This document shows, piece after piece, positions 34,646-48,900 of a DNA stretch of 64,000 nt; within the stretch, counting starts at the first letter, position 1; every line of letters starts with the position of its first letter. The DNA lies in the NCBI GenBank assembly GCA_947561395.2, contig OX387182.1:6806595-6870594 (forward strand), in the 5' to 3' direction. The notes under the pieces were generated by a model. It did no database searches. It was not told the DNA's origin and saw only the letters and a program-made list of their open reading frames with translations. A program made the translations under genes and the position numbers. Source of the DNA: Buxus sempervirens (taxonomy: Eukaryota; Streptophyta; Magnoliopsida; Buxales; Buxaceae).

Positions 34646-36858
34646 TGATTTTCATGGTAGGAGCCCAAGCCTAGCTAAATGAGTACAAACCTTTATTATA
34701 ATGCACCAGAAGAACCGTATTGACACGAGAAATTGATGCATCAAGACTAGCTAGCTACCTAGCTTTGGTACATTTTTGGTTTTTAGTCGAAGTTGAATAA
34801 AATTGAGTCGTAAATGTTAAGCAGTCGTACACGCTTCACGAAAACCGTGATCCTTATTATGTGACTGCAGATGTGTTCATCGTAGACGATACGCAAGGTC
34901 ATACTCATACATGATTTCTGATTAAAACTGTTGTTCTATGTTCAATTGTCTCTTAAAGCTTTTCAACGTAAAACATTCAAACATTCAGATGGCCAAGATA
35001 ACACTAAAGCACTTCTCTCCTCTATCCAAGAATAACTGAGTTTTAATTATGATGGTGCAAGGTCCATCTGATTGAGCCAATAGATATATATGACCCAAAA
35101 TCCACTTATTAGTTGAGTTGGTTAGAGCAGAGACAGAGAGAGACAGTGTGGGTTAGAGATGTCTAGTGATTGAGGTAGCAAGGGGATCACAAGCTTGAGA
35201 TCATGAGTTGGAAGCAACTCTTTACAGAAAAGCTTACATGCCTGAATGTCTGAATGAGAACTCAATTGATGCATCTCATTATAACACTTTAAGAAAGAAA
35301 ACTTTATGGTGAAACCCCTTCAAGGGACAAGATTAAAGACATGGGGTTCCATGTCTCTTCATTGTGGAGAAAACCCTTTCATGGTTTGGTTTATACTTGG
35401 TTGGTTTCCTTTGCCATGGGTTATTGGACCTTCTTTTCAATCCAAATGTCACATCTCTTGATCCCTCAAATCAAGACATCCCATCATGGGGTAGATCGTC
35501 TACTTTGCTCCTCGTGTATGACACTTTCAGTACTGATCATCAGATAAACAGTAAGCTAGTTTTATGTTTTCACTCTCATATTGCCTGACCTTTAACTAAC
35601 ACCAGGAATCATCTTATCCTGCTCAAATGTCATGACAATTAAGAAGAGGGTAGCACTATGCCTTTTCCTTTTTCTTCTTTCATTCACTCTCATGGCTGCT
35701 CTCATGGCTGATATTGAGTCAGTGAAACAAATTTGCTTGCACGTATCAAATTTCCAGAACTTCTGAGAATCAAATCTTAACACGCAACAGCAGACATTAA
35801 ACACACAGACATCTCTTCCATTCTTCCATGCTGATCAAAGACATTTTGGGTTCTATTCTTGCTTGAGGACAAAAGTTCCTTAATTTTCTCTACTGAAATT
35901 AAGGAATTTTCATTTGTTCTTTTTTCTTACTAGCTATATAGATTACTTATAACTAGATCTAGATTGACCAAAATGGATCAGGTCTTGTGGATAGAAAACA
36001 AGAGAAGAAATTAAGATGCCCCCCACTATTCAGAGAAAGATAATGAGGGATCACATAAAGATGTCCCTTTTGTGCCCATTATTGAATGCAACTTTGGAAT
36101 ATCCACCAAATGATGTACACAAAGGACTACCCCTCTGCCAAGTAATAAGCTATTCTTGGTTGCTAAAACAAGTGACCTAAGCCTTTGCCCTTGAAAGTAA
36201 GATGTAGCATGAAAGAAAAGAAAATCTATTTTTTCTTTTGCAGTTGAGGGCCATAAGAAAATTAAGGAAGATGGATTGAGGCTATTGTTCTGCTCATAGA
36301 TCTCTATCAGCTAGTCTTGCCTGCTAGGTTTTAAAAAAAAATGAGGGCCATACACTGTTTTATTACAGCTTGCTTGAAGATTCCTTCTTGGTTTCTTAGA
36401 TTTGACTAAACACTCATGAAAGTAAATCAGAATTAAAGTCCATTAATGGAGTTTGACAGCCCCATTTATGATATGATGTCATTATCAATTGGATGCGTGT
36501 ATGTTATAAAAGAGAGAGAGAGAAATTGCCAACCCCAAAGCCCATGAACATCATAACTGCAACAGGGAAAGATAACCACTGAATCACAGAGGCCACAAAT
36601 AAGGAAGAAGATCTACCACTAAGAATCATGAGACCAACATAGTGGCAGTAATTAATTGTGTGTTGGAAAATGTACAGAAACTGCTAAGAAACCATAACTC
36701 TTTTCATTAAAACTCATTAAAACCAATACTCTTTTCTTCACACTTACACTATCAAATTCAAACCCCAATGTATACATCTTATACCCACTTGCACCTAAAT
36801 TAAAATCCGCATGAGATTTGACTACCATTCTCATGTGAGATTCACACACGTGACGGGC

Positions 36859-37443
36859 CTAGAACTCACGTGACTTGTGCCGACGGAGCCGTTTCGACGA
36901 ACCAGGTCGCACCGAGAAGACACCATTCCAGATCTCCGTGAAAGCTCGAACGATGATCTCATGGTGGTTTGGAGAATTAAGCTGTAGAAAGCACTCGAGA
37001 AGGTGGCGAAGATCTTCCCTCGAGTAGATTTCCTTCTCCAATATCATCTGAAGCATCGAATGCCGGAAGTCGAGATAAGGGTCGTCGGAGTCCTTGACGA
37101 CGGCGATGCTCTCGCCGAGTTTCCCGGATCCTCTGACAGTCTTTGAGCACCTGGGATCGTATTCGGCTTCGGAGTATTGTGGGGACGTGTCGACGTTGGG
37201 AGAGAAGGTGTTGGTGTTGGTGTTGGTGGTGGTGGTGTCGTCTTCGTCGTCGACGGAGCGACCACCATGACCACTTCTCTCCCAGGAGCTCGAAGAAGAC
37301 CGATGGAGATGGGATTCTCTGTAAGTGGGGAGTTTGGTCTTTGGCTTTGGATGAAAGACGTTGAAGAGCTTGGACTTTCGACATCCACAGCCTACGCTGA
37401 CTGTGATGGTGTTCTGAAGGAGCTTTTTCCCGTTGCAGGACAT
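36859..37443 (-). CDS. OFP: OVATE family protein (OFP6/7/8-like)
   Basis: Intronless, 194 residues. The N-terminal GCGCRKSKLFNVFHPKPKTK (19-38) is the conserved leader motif of one OFP subgroup. A Ser-rich stretch, an acidic VDDEDD patch (64-69) and a Thr/Asn repeat (70-79, from a GTTGGT-type microsatellite) follow. The OVATE domain at 111-172 shows DSDDPYLDFRHSMLQMILEK, then LRHLLECFLQLN and HHEIIVRAFTEIW. The family's role is transcriptional repression with TALE homeodomain partners. The start is the first ATG and the only one before the leader motif. It converges on the OFP at 29.0 kb, but the two are different subgroups, so this is not a recent tandem duplication. Confidence 0.93.
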   Translation of the reverse strand: MSCNGKKLLQNTITVSVGCGCRKSKLFNVFHPKPKTKLPTYRESHLHRSSSSSWERSGHGGRSVDDEDDTTTTNTNTNTFSPNVDTSPQYSEAEYDPRCSKTVRGSGKLGESIAVVKDSDDPYLDFRHSMLQMILEKEIYSREDLRHLLECFLQLNSPNHHEIIVRAFTEIWNGVFSVRPGSSKRLRRHKSREF

Positions 37444-37626
37444 TGTACAGGTAGAAGATAGAGAACTTCTTTGGCTTGCGTTATTAGAAAGAAAAGATGG
37501 AGAAGGTAATGGAGTTTGAGTTCTGTTCTGATCTGCTGTTGAGATCTCTAAGGAGACTTTGGGATTTGACTGTAATATGAAGCTTCTTCAACATAAATTG
37601 TGCATGTGACCACCGAGGGACCCGTC

Positions 37627-37634
37627 TTTATAAA
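37627..37634 (-). promoter_or_regulatory. TATA box of the minus-strand OFP
   Basis: TTTATAAA, the same on both strands, lies about 185 bases upstream of the OFP start codon (37443, minus strand). This gives a leader of roughly 150 bases. Confidence 0.5.
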
Positions 37635-37699
37635 CTTTAATGTTTTTATTTTTAAATTTTTTCCCTTCAAAAAATTTTTAAATTTTTTTTCCATATAGT

Positions 37700-40600
37700 C
37701 TCTTGTACTTTATTCTTAAAGTTAGGATAATTTATATTTATTTTAATTTTTATATACAGACACATTTATCACTATTAAATAAAGGAACTCGACTGCATTT
37801 CGTATAAATTTTTACTCCCACGAAAAAAAATGGCAAAATTTTAAAGAAGTGTAAAATATGGGATTATTTATTGCATATTGATTGCATTATAGCAATTTTA
37901 GCTAGCTCTTAGTAACCGATAGACTTCTTATTTTATTTTATTTTTTTAAATACTTAAGTCACATTTGAGGAAATATGGCATTCTTTTCTTTTCATCTTAA
38001 TCGTTTTATTATTTTCTTTTCTTCCCATATCGGTGGATCCTAAAACATTATTGTAGGTAAGACTAGTAGGGACTGCTCCCTTGGAATCTCAACCAGCTTT
38101 CCAGTCTCCCAGACTTGGGGCTACAGAAAACCCAATTCAATGGCAGTTACCAACTGGTGGATTATACAATTATAGTATGCATACTTGGAGTTCAATCACT
38201 TTTTAACACATTCCCGACTGATTTCTTCAGTTGTCTCAGTAGTTTATGGATCAGGGCTCTGGTTGCAATCACTTGAATGAGACTTCTGGATTGTCCATTC
38301 ATACTAAGTTGAACAGTTCAGTCTTACCGGCAAGACTTTCAGCAGACTTTTAACACTCAAGGGTTGCAGGATTTGTGGTTGAATAATCAGATTGGAAGAG
38401 GGATGAGTAGGATGACTGGTTCAAGTGCTGTACTTGTGAGGATGAGCATGTTAATGCTTCTATGGTTACATGGAAATGAGGTTGTTAATGCTTCTATGGT
38501 TCATGCAAATCAAATGCAATTTTTCAGTCTGTTCCTGTTATTCATTGTGCTCCTTGATTTACAACACTTTTAGTTTTCCTTGGTAATTTAAATCATCTAT
38601 CAACACTTTTAGATTCAAGGGAAAGAAACCATAGAGCCGAAATAACTCGCTCTGAATGCCTTGTTAGCTATTGAATAAACCCGCAGCATCTCCGTTGGCA
38701 AAATAGCAGCCCACCTTGGGGCTTCACAATCCCTATCCAACAATTCATCTCTTGAATCCATGCATGAAGTCTGAGTTGGATCAATCCTTCTCAGGACAAT
38801 CCAAATCAAAAAGTTCCAAAAGACGCCACTTTCGGCTTTTCGATTCTTTATCTTCCGGTGGGTTTTTTTGTTTATATTCCATTGCAAGAGAAGAAGAGGC
38901 ATGTTCACTGTAAGTTGCACTGAGTTCACCCTTGGGGCCATCAGACCCAGAAAATATGGTTAAGATTGTAGTCGCTATTTCCACCATTGAAAGTTTGTCT
39001 ACTATTACTGGAACAATAGTAGAGTTGGGGGAACCATGGCTTATAAAGGTGGGAAATTTTGATATATATAAGATTTTACTTTAATTCTATGGCACAAGAT
39101 CCAAAAGGTTGGGTACTGCTGCTCTGTAGCTTCTCTATGGCAGTAGATCCCATTAGGAAATAACACAACCCAGTAATCAACCAGGTTGATTACCTTAACA
39201 ACCTAAGAAATCTTTTTCGTTCTCATTTTTTGGGTTGCTCTTGACCATGTATCATAGCAGCTTAATGTGCTGATTTTTGGGTTTCGTTGTCTTATAAATG
39301 GGACTAGTGGGGTAATTCAGATCATTCGGCCATATAGATATTGATGTGGCATAAATTACTTACACGGAAAAATTCTTCTCTGGTGGCATAAATACCCGTG
39401 TTCACACCAAAGCTGCTTCAATGTACTTCCTGTATCAAAGATTCTAGCATTCTATATCTAGATCATGGGCTGGATAGTCACCAGAAGGCCGGGTACTTAG
39501 AACTACACATTCCTTAATATTTGTCTTGCAATATCTTAACGAAAACAAGGATCAACGGTTGCCGTATAACCAAGCCAAAGTTAATGCGATCTATCACAAG
39601 ACTCAACTTTATGAACACCATGTAACAGAGATATAAGAATAATATCATACTAATCAAATAAAAGAGAGATATTTTACAAGAAAAAATAATAATAAATAAT
39701 AAAAAGGAGAGATTTTGAGATGATTTTAAAATCTGAGAGGAGGCAAGTCAAACAAAAGCGAGATACTTGGAACTAAAATTAAATCAATTAAATCCAAGAG
39801 AGACGGGCTTGAGATGATTTTGGACTCTGTAGAGGAGAAAAAAGGAGGATTTGTTATTAGGTAAATGGGTGTCGACATTTGAGGCTCCTCTACACTAATG
39901 TCCCAAACCAATGCCAACCTGTAATCACTCGATAGCTGGCAAGGCATGTGAAAAGGAAGAATTTAAGGGAAACCAAAGGGCGCAGTATTCTTGTTACCAC
40001 AGAATAATAAGGACTTGGTTCATAATATATTTTGAACTTATCTTGACCAAGCAGTACCAAAATATGAGTATTACCATATTTTAATTAGTAGCAAAATATG
40101 ATAATGCTTGCATAATGCATCTAAAAGGGCTAACCCAATGCATGAAGCTCCTGCCAATGTGCAAGGTTTGGGGAGGCTGTTTTCTGTGACTCGAACCCAC
40201 GACCTTTAGGCCACAATGAAGCAACCTCACCATTGTGCCAGGGCTCACCCTCGCCTGCATGATGCACCTATTTAGAATAAAGGAAACATATGTTAAAAGA
40301 ATGAACGTGGCTATGAGAGATACAACATGGATCCATAGCTGTACGTCATGTTAAAATGGGTATTGTAGTGAATAGGGTACATGTAAGAAATAATATATCA
40401 GATAATAATTATAATTATTTAAGGACATTATAGCCTGAAAAAATAGAGTAAATAAATGAGAAGTTAACTAAGGCACATAATGGTCATGTTAGAAAATTTT
40501 ATTTGTACATGAATATCTACATTACAAGGATAAGATAGTCATTTTGCATGGAAGAATTCTGTTAGGATACAACTTTTTGAAGGGGACTTACACCAGGTCA

Positions 40601-41236
40601 AATGGCAGTCATTGAACTTCATAATGTTTAAGCAATAAAAATGTCAGAAAGAGTTGATACTTATGATGCCTATGGAAATACTGATAAAGAAAAAGGTGAT
40701 AATATTAGTACATAAGAACGAAAAGAAATTTCAGGAACTTTCTGTAGCATCTCTCAAAAGGATATGGAATATATGTAATCAAGGGACAAATGAAAAGTCT
40801 TAGCTAATGGCAAGAATCATCCAACCAAAGCAGAAAATGTCCAAAAGATCTCGTAGATGCCACCAATTATGTAGTTTGGATGGAAGAAATTATTTGAGAT
40901 TTGTTTTATATTGACTAGTATCTAATGTATCCCATGACTTAAACTTAAGTGGGTTGGACTACCTAAAATCACCAAGTACTTTCCCTGTATCATCAGTAAG
41001 CACTCATTTCATATCTCTCAATCCATTTGGTGCATGATGAGATCCAATTTTACCGTAGAATGTTTTCATGCACTTGAAAAGTAAACTGTACATAAATTAT
41101 AAAGCAAACTCTACCTCCTTGTTACTAAACGAACCTTCCAAAGAGATTGAATCCTCACAGAAATATGCATCAGCATAAAAAATACAGATTCCAGCATCCT
41201 TGCATATGCCAAAGACAGTAAAACCATATCGGTGAG
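37700..41236. other. Intergenic region left of the hydrolase gene
   Basis: It includes the 3' flank of the hydrolase (right side), a SINE (40124-40255) and two stretches with gene-like but incomplete text: 38080-38560 (+) and 38615-38987 (-). Both have open pieces such as TFNTQGLQDLWLNNQIGRG and ATYSEHASSSLAMEYKQKN. No family, no start and no convincing splice sites were found, so I leave them as possible degraded gene fragments. The remainder shows nothing recognisable. Confidence 0.4.
40124..40255 (-). mobile_element. Au-type tRNA-derived SINE
   Basis: The minus strand reads GTGAGCCCTGGCACAATGG (box A TGGCACAATGG), then GGTCGTGGGTTCGAGTCAC (box B GGTTCGAGTCA), then AACAGCCTCC. This is the standard text of plant Au SINEs. 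It is flanked by an imperfect direct repeat: TGCATAATGCATCTA at 40109-40123 and TGCATGATGCACCTA at 40256-40270. Two mismatches in 15 suggest an old insertion. Confidence 0.85.
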
Positions 41237-44200
41237 TCAGCGTAATCTTTGGCTAGGTGAAGATGAAAAATGATTCTTGATCAAGTTTGCCACATGCTGA
41301 GCAACCCATTCTGAACCAGCTTCCGTGCAACTGAAAGCATGATCATGGCCTTCCCTTTCAATCGATAAAGCAACATCAGGGGCCTGCTTGGAAATCTGCA
41401 GGTAAAAGAATATGAGCTTAAACTGGGCATCAAATCAAAGGAAAGTATCAGAATGGGGAAACTTCAATATACATGTTCAGGATCATTGAGCAGAATTGTT
41501 AGACAAAATGAAATTTACAAATTTGGAATTGTACTGTACTAAATTGGCCTTAAGAGGATCTTTTGGGTTGTGATTAGGCTACAAATAGTTGTTCTCTTAC
41601 AAAACAAAAATCAGTTATCATGTTGAATGTAATTCCAACATTTCTACAGCACATTTCACACAACTTTATCTATGGGTGGCAATGGGCCAAGCTTGAGCCA
41701 GGCATGGTGTATGGTATATGATACCCTAAAATAATATTAGAAGCCCAAGCTCAAACTGATCAGGTGGGAATTTTTTCATTTTTTCAACTTTTATTAGTAA
41801 AAAAATGCGAAAAATATTTATATTCAAAGATATTGACAATTATTTTTCAACAACTTAATTAAAAACAAAAAATAAAAGTTATAAAATAATTTAGCAATAT
41901 GTCTTAAAATATGCAAAAAACCATTATCCCCAACCCCAACCTCATAGATGCATTAAAATCCAAAACCAGGCCAAGTCAAGGCGGATCAATCTTCAACATG
42001 CCTAGCTCAAGTCCAGCCCTAATTTTTGGATCTTTTTAATGTAGTATAATAATTCTCAAAACAAGAAATTATATTATAGACATTAAAATGTACCTCTTCA
42101 AACTTTGACAGTGGACCCCAGTGATCATTAATGCCAAATAGAAAGGCCAATTGGTCGCTCTTTCCTCTTATGAATGTCCAATTTGGTGTTTCTGAAAGCT
42201 AAAAGTAAACAAAAATTTGGAAGACACCAGGTTAAAGTTAAGCTTAAATAAGCAAATATATCTAGCCATGACTCTACAAACTATGAATTTATTGTTGCTG
42301 ACAAGAGGAAAGATTTTTTTCTTTTATTGTTTTTTTTTTCCTTCTGTTTTTGCTTTTTTGATGAATACAAGAGAAAATATATTCGCAATCATAAATAAAT
42401 GCTACTCAAAGAACAATAGAGCCAGTTACTGCCTCATAAACCAAATGATATACATATACACAGTTATATCTCATATTCAATTACAATAAATTCTTCAATG
42501 AATGCATTAATACAATAAAAAGGATGGTTTTAAAATGGAAAAAAAAATTTTGATCAGGAAAAAACCAGGAAAATGAAAAAGAAAAAAAAAAGTGCATCCC
42601 AGACTATATGCAACCTACATTTCTAAACATCTCCAGGCCTGTTTAAAAAAACCCAAATTCTTCTGGACTCAAAGAGGATTTTCCACTGCGGGGATCACAT
42701 AAATGTACATAAGGACCACACTATTGACTTAATGGGAGCAAGGGCCACATAGGGTTCGACTCCTGAACATGACAAGTTAATGCTGCGGAGTAGGAGAAGC
42801 AGCTGATTTTAAGATAGCTTCAAAAGAACCTTGCCTCTGAGATTTACACATTCATTCAATCCTCAACCACATTTATGTTTCAATTTATTTATTGATTCAC
42901 AAAGCAAAGTTTCCCATTTAGGCACATCATAGTTTAACCAAGTTGGTACAAAATCCAAAAATGTCTCTATTCCTTTTTCCTATTTTTTTGGTAGGTGACA
43001 GGCAATTTGCATTTAAGAGAAAAAAAAATTTGAGAAACTGGAAAGTCTCATAGAAACAAATTGTACAACAGGCTTGCAAGGGAAAACAGATAGCCATGGC
43101 AGAGCTCTAAAATGTATAAAGAAACAGAAAGCCAGATTGAAGCCTTCAGAAAATCAGCCTTACATCATCCAATCATACCATTCAACTCCCAAGTTATGGC
43201 TAGTTTTCAAGACTACTATAACAGATACCCAAGCTTTGACTTTGCAGGAAGATTTTACTTCAAAATGAATAAACAAAGTCTGAACTAGAATTACAAATAA
43301 TAGCATATTGTTTCATGTTCTTCTATATGCTGGTGAAGTTCTTGTAGCAAACATGTTGTCAGTTTCTCTTTTATAAGCTATAGAATATGACATTTAAAGA
43401 GCAGCGGGGCTCTAAATTTTGATTTTGAGGAAATTTTTCATTCTTGTAATTAGTAACTTGTGGGGTATATTCCATGTGTTATCATTTTTTACAAACAAAT
43501 ATAATAAGCAATTGCTCACCTTTTTGAACTCAGTCATTGCCATAAAGAGGACATTCCGTACAGTATGGTACTGTAGATTAAAAATATAAAACCGTTGTTA
43601 ATACAATAATGCTATATAACAAATCATTTTTTGCTATCTATGAAGCAAGGATCAGATTTTGAACATTCTGGTGCCCTTAAAATAGAATGCTTTTAGATGA
43701 GTAGATTGATGGCAAATAAATGTAAAATGATTTGGGAAAAGAAAAATGATGATTATATCTGATTCTAAATCAAAAAGGCGAACTTATCTCCTCTTTTCTG
43801 GTTTCTCCTTGTTTCATATGACTACAAATAAATTCTGATTGCATGTAAAGGATTTCCATCAAGATTTATCAAGTTTAATTTAAAATTGGACAGAGATATA
43901 TAAAGACCATAGATTGTTCCTATTTTATTAACTTTTTCTTCAACAATTTCTGAGTTTTTAGATCTAAGGTCTTATGATTTTTTACTTGGAAACATGTTTT
44001 GTGCTAAAAATCCAATAAAGGTGTCCCAAGCTCGTTCATACCCCTTAAAGCTTGAGTTTCTTGATACTAACTTAAAGACCTTAAAATCCAACATAAATTC
44101 ATGACTGAAGAGAGACAAACATCACCTGCAACAGGTAACTGCAAGCAACCTCAATAGCGGTGGCTGACCATGACTTCCCAATAGATGTTTTTGCAAGAAA

Positions 44201-45868
44201 CCTCAAAACCCGATTTGGAAGTAAACCAAACATTGCTGCAATATAACTAAGTGAAACACAGACAATTTGGGACCTGAAATGCACAAACTTATCAAATTAA
44301 TTCCTACAAGTGGCTTATTTTGAGTTAACTCGACATAAGCATGACATTGAAAAGAAAATAACTAATTTTAGACTTACAACACAATTAGAACCTATAGAAC
44401 TAAAAATCCAAAAAACAACCACATAGCCACCAGCTCATGTAGGCAAGTTTCTTTATAAACATCATTGAAGGGATCATGTTCAGGAGAGGAAAGTTTAACC
44501 TACGTCTTATATCAAGTGAAAGGCAAAGAACCATCAGTCTTGTTAGGGAGTCAATTATTTAGATTGAATTAATTATTTTGGAATCTTGGATTTTCAGTTG
44601 AGATGGGGTTGTCTGTCAGAATAGCACAAACAAAAACATCTAACTAGAAGAGGATCTCATAGATGGAACCTTATTTGGAAACCCTACTTCTGCAAATGTA
44701 CCTTCAACTGAGCCCACTCAAAATACAAAGTTTCGGCATCGAAGACATTTGCTACATGAGAATAGGGAACTCCTTAAACCAATATCTTTATTGTGCAGAA
44801 CTTAAGAAATGTAACAGTTACATGTGCTAAACCTGTAAAACATTTATTAATGGATTTTACGCCTGTTAAAATGTTTTCCACAAGGCCTAGTCAGAGAATC
44901 ACATATCAACTGGAAAGTCTAAATTAGCCACATCATTTCTCGATGTGCTAGAAAAAGACATATCTTACTACGCAACTAAACGTAGTAAAGCAAATCAAAT
45001 TACCTTTCATCTTTTTAGTTAACTAGATATATGCATGTATGCAGAAATTTGTTTTTTCATGAATCAATGGAAATTGAAAATTTCAAGCACACTATTTTTT
45101 TTTTTGGGAAGGGGAGGGGGTGGGGTGGGGGAGGTATCACAATATGGATATTTTAAACCTACTCATCACAAATCCATCAATATCCACAACAAATCTTTTA
45201 ACGTTAAATAACAACTATAGATGATTAGAAACACCAGAAATATGAGACTCGATAAATGAAGTATCAAGTTTAGAACACAAAGATGTACAATTCTAGCCTC
45301 CATTTTTGGCAAGATACCAAATTCTACTTATAATACAAGGCACAAGCCTCAAGGAGTGAGGCATGCGCTTCACGTGAACCTCATATACTAGGGCATGAGT
45401 ATCAGAGGATTTGAGCCTCAAGGTCAAGTTGTAAGGCATTTGTATTGATCCTTGTCATTAGGCAAGCCACAAAGCATAAGCCTCACATGTGTTGTTGTCA
45501 AAAGTAGCTAGGATGAGCTACAATGTTCCCTCTAATTGCTCCCTTCAGCGTCACCTGGTTGCAATGGCAAGTATCAATTGTTCTCCCATCAAGCCAAAAA
45601 AGGTTGGCTATGGTAAAACATCTTGCAATGGTGAACAAATATTTTCGGAAGAGAGATAATCAGTCAAAAATTTTCAAGAGTAAATTAATCTAAAGAATTA
45701 CTTGTGGCCTGACTAGGAGCAAGAGGTAGTAGAGCTGCTGTTTGTTTACACCTGCTGGTGTAATTTTTCAGTTTTCTAGGTTCTTGTTGATTGCTCCTTT
45801 TGTATTCTTATCTTCATCCCCTTTCTTGGGGGTTCTAGATAGTTCATGTACTTCTTCATATCTATATA

Positions 45869-45933
<65 letters not shown>

Positions 45934-48900
45934 ATCAACAGAAAAAAAAAGAAAAAAAAACAGAGCCTATCCATGCAACAACATTGATCATAGTCCCATA
46001 AAACTCGAACCCTAAAATTGAAAGGAATCTCACTGCTTTCCCAGTCCCCCATAGCATTATGAAAACAACAAGAAGCCTCTTTCACAATACATACCTCTTA
46101 GAATTAAAGCTCCATAGTCATTAAAGCATGATTCATTGACCTTACCCTATGACTCATTATAAATGTCATCTTGCTAATTCCATCCCATTTGAATGAGTGA
46201 GACTTCTTATGAGCACCCAGCCATTCCTATAAAATCCATCTGAAAATTCCTATGCTGGGAGCCAACTTGATATATCTTAAAAAACAGATAAAAAGGAACT
46301 GATGTCAGAGAACTCTTAATACAAACACGCCACCAGCCACCACCACCCACCCAAAAGGGAAGGAAAGATTTCTTCCTAGTTCAACTAGCCAATTTTCCTT
46401 TCAACCCTTCAAGGATGCTTCTAGGATGTGGATTCCAAATGCTAATGGCAAGCTTTGTTCTAAGGCTGTTCAAAACCATAACCGTTTTGAAACTGACCTC
46501 TTCATCCATCCGTTCATCTGACAGGTATATGGATATTATGGCTCAAAAAAGCTTTTGAGCGGACAGAATCTAAACTTCATTTCATTATTTCACCAGAGAT
46601 GTTCTACAGTAAAAACCTTACCTTAAAAATTTAGATGATGCGAAGACATTATGGGAGATTACTAAGAATCTGTACACTAATTGGAGGAGGCTATAGACCT
46701 GGAAAGTAACCATTCTCTTCACATATGACATAATTTCTTGAAAATTATACCAAGCTGATTTCTTGAAAATTATGTACATGTGTTAGGCATGAAGCTATAA
46801 AATATCTCACTTAAATTATAATCCACAAGATGAAAACAAGAGAATTCATTAAATAGACACTGTTTAGCAGGCAAGACCACCATGATCAAAGAATCTACTA
46901 GTGGGTATAGCAGATTGACAACAAGTAGAACAAACATTCATGAAGGATTCAAAAAGACTATCTAAATAATTTCTCAATCTATATCTCCACAACAAGAAAA
47001 TAGAAATATCAATTAAATTAGTAACCATTACAACACATGACAAAAAAGGGGAAATCCTATCACTTTCTGTAAATCCATTTAAAACTTTAAAGACTAAACT
47101 AGTAATGTTGCTGATCACACTAGACCCTTCAACTGCTGCTCTGTCATGCTTTGGCATTTTGATGTGGGGAATAACTCATGGACTAAGACACTTTCATACT
47201 GTTATCAGATTACAGATTACAGCTCACAGATGCATCAAGGAATCCATGAGCTGTTGGGGGGCATGGGGCGAGGTCAGATTTGATGCTACTCATAAATGAA
47301 AAAGAGCCATACCCTGCAATTTTCCCTATCACAGACTGCACCAGGGATTCCTTGTTCAGAGACAAAAATGGATAAAGTCCTATACAACATACCACCTGTA
47401 AACCCAAAAGGAGTATTATATTTGCTGTGTTTAAGCACATAAGAGATGTCACAGTTACAGAAAACAGAAAACTTTGATAGAGTGTGGATCACCTGTTCTG
47501 GATATCTCCTAAGAACCTCTAGAGTTATATATGAACCAATTGAATGTCCAACCTTCAAATGAAGAAAACAGGTCAGCAACCAAAATCTTCATGTAATAAA
47601 TCAATCTTTTAGATTTCAGATAGAACACGACAGAAACAACATGAATTAGCTTTAGATTACAAAAATTTTCATGAAAATTAACTAAGCTTGGAAGACTGTG
47701 ATCACTCTAACAGAAATAAATCACATTATTCATATCTTTTGCAAGATTTTTCAAAACAAAGCAGTAAAATAATGCTTAAGATGCTAATTCAACAAATGGA
47801 GTTATTGGCTGACGTAACCCACCTCTATGTGTAACAAAAAAGTATATAGGGAACATTTCTGAGATCAAGCAGCTTTAATCAAGGTTCAGCACATTTTCCA
47901 AGCAAAATAAAATCCAGTACAACATCATCATAATGCATGCTATTAAAAAACAAATAAATATCGTGAAATTATACTATAAAACTGATAAGAAAATGGCTGC
48001 TCAAAGTTCATGGTTAACACAAAGATTCTTTCCATAAAACATTTTTCTACAGATCAACGATGGATAGTGATTTTCATTTTTTTTTTCCGAAATTAAAATA
48101 GTCAAGAACCATCAAAAGATCTTAAAAGACAACAACATCATCATCATCATCATAAGCCAGCTCCCACAAAAGTAGGGTAGGCGACATGAATCTTGTCTCT
48201 CCATCCCACTCTATCAAAAATCATATCTTCAGCTAATCTACATTTTTTTTTTGTAAATCTTGTTTTATAGACTCCATACATCCAAGTCTTTTTAGGTCTC
48301 CCTCTTGCTCGCTTAAGCCCTTCATTATGAATACTCTCACACCTTCTTACATGTACATCTCTACATCATTTTATATGACCAAAACACCTTAACCTACTCT
48401 CCTTCATTTTATTCCTAATGCCTGCTATGCCTAACCACTTTCGAATTCTTTATGGAATATATATGCGTGAACAAGAACAATAGATACATAAGGGAATATT
48501 TAAGTTTACCAAAATATTATCTTGCACCTGAGCAAACTCAGTGAAGAAATGAAACTCATTTTTTTTATAAGAAACGAAATCTAGATTTCACAGAGGAGCA
48601 TTTACAGATGAGTGCAAGCAAATAGGAGCCATATAACAAGTATACAGGCCTCAAACTCTAAACAAGATTTCAACATATTTATAACCCCACTTAAATAAGA
48701 GACACCCAAAAAAAAAAAAGATACTTTAGTAGTTTCTGAAAGACCAAAAAATTTCTATGGCAAAGCACCACAATGGATGAAGATGTGCATTGAATCTTCT
48801 GACTTTGCTCTACGAAACACCAAGTAGGAATCATGATTTCCCTTAATAATAAGATCATCCATTGTACAGAACTTGTTCAAAACTTCTAGGGGTAAACTTG

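Larger units (their letters stand above)
29698..36858. other. 7-kb region between two convergent OFP genes
   Basis: No gene is recognised. The contents I can name are a (TG)/(GA) simple run at about 29827-29864, a 324-bp-period tandem duplication (31407-32058), a Helitron-like copy with a nested CACTA-like MITE (32768-33190), a MITE of family M (34290-34645) and a possible tRNA-like SINE start near 35105. The 30654-30908 frame has no signature. Confidence 0.5.

Noticed and set aside
35105-35250. tRNA-like start GAGTTGGTTAGAGC, possible SINE
   Set aside because: A box A-like word is present but no convincing box B, tail or target duplication, so it is not listed as a feature.
36977-37388. 114- and 135-codon frames overlapping the minus-strand OFP
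   Set aside because: Alternate frames of the GC-rich OFP coding region. The OVATE domain fixes the true frame.
45742-45987. Open frame with a long IYIYIY tract
   Set aside because: The frame is produced by the (TA)n microsatellite in a hydrolase intron.
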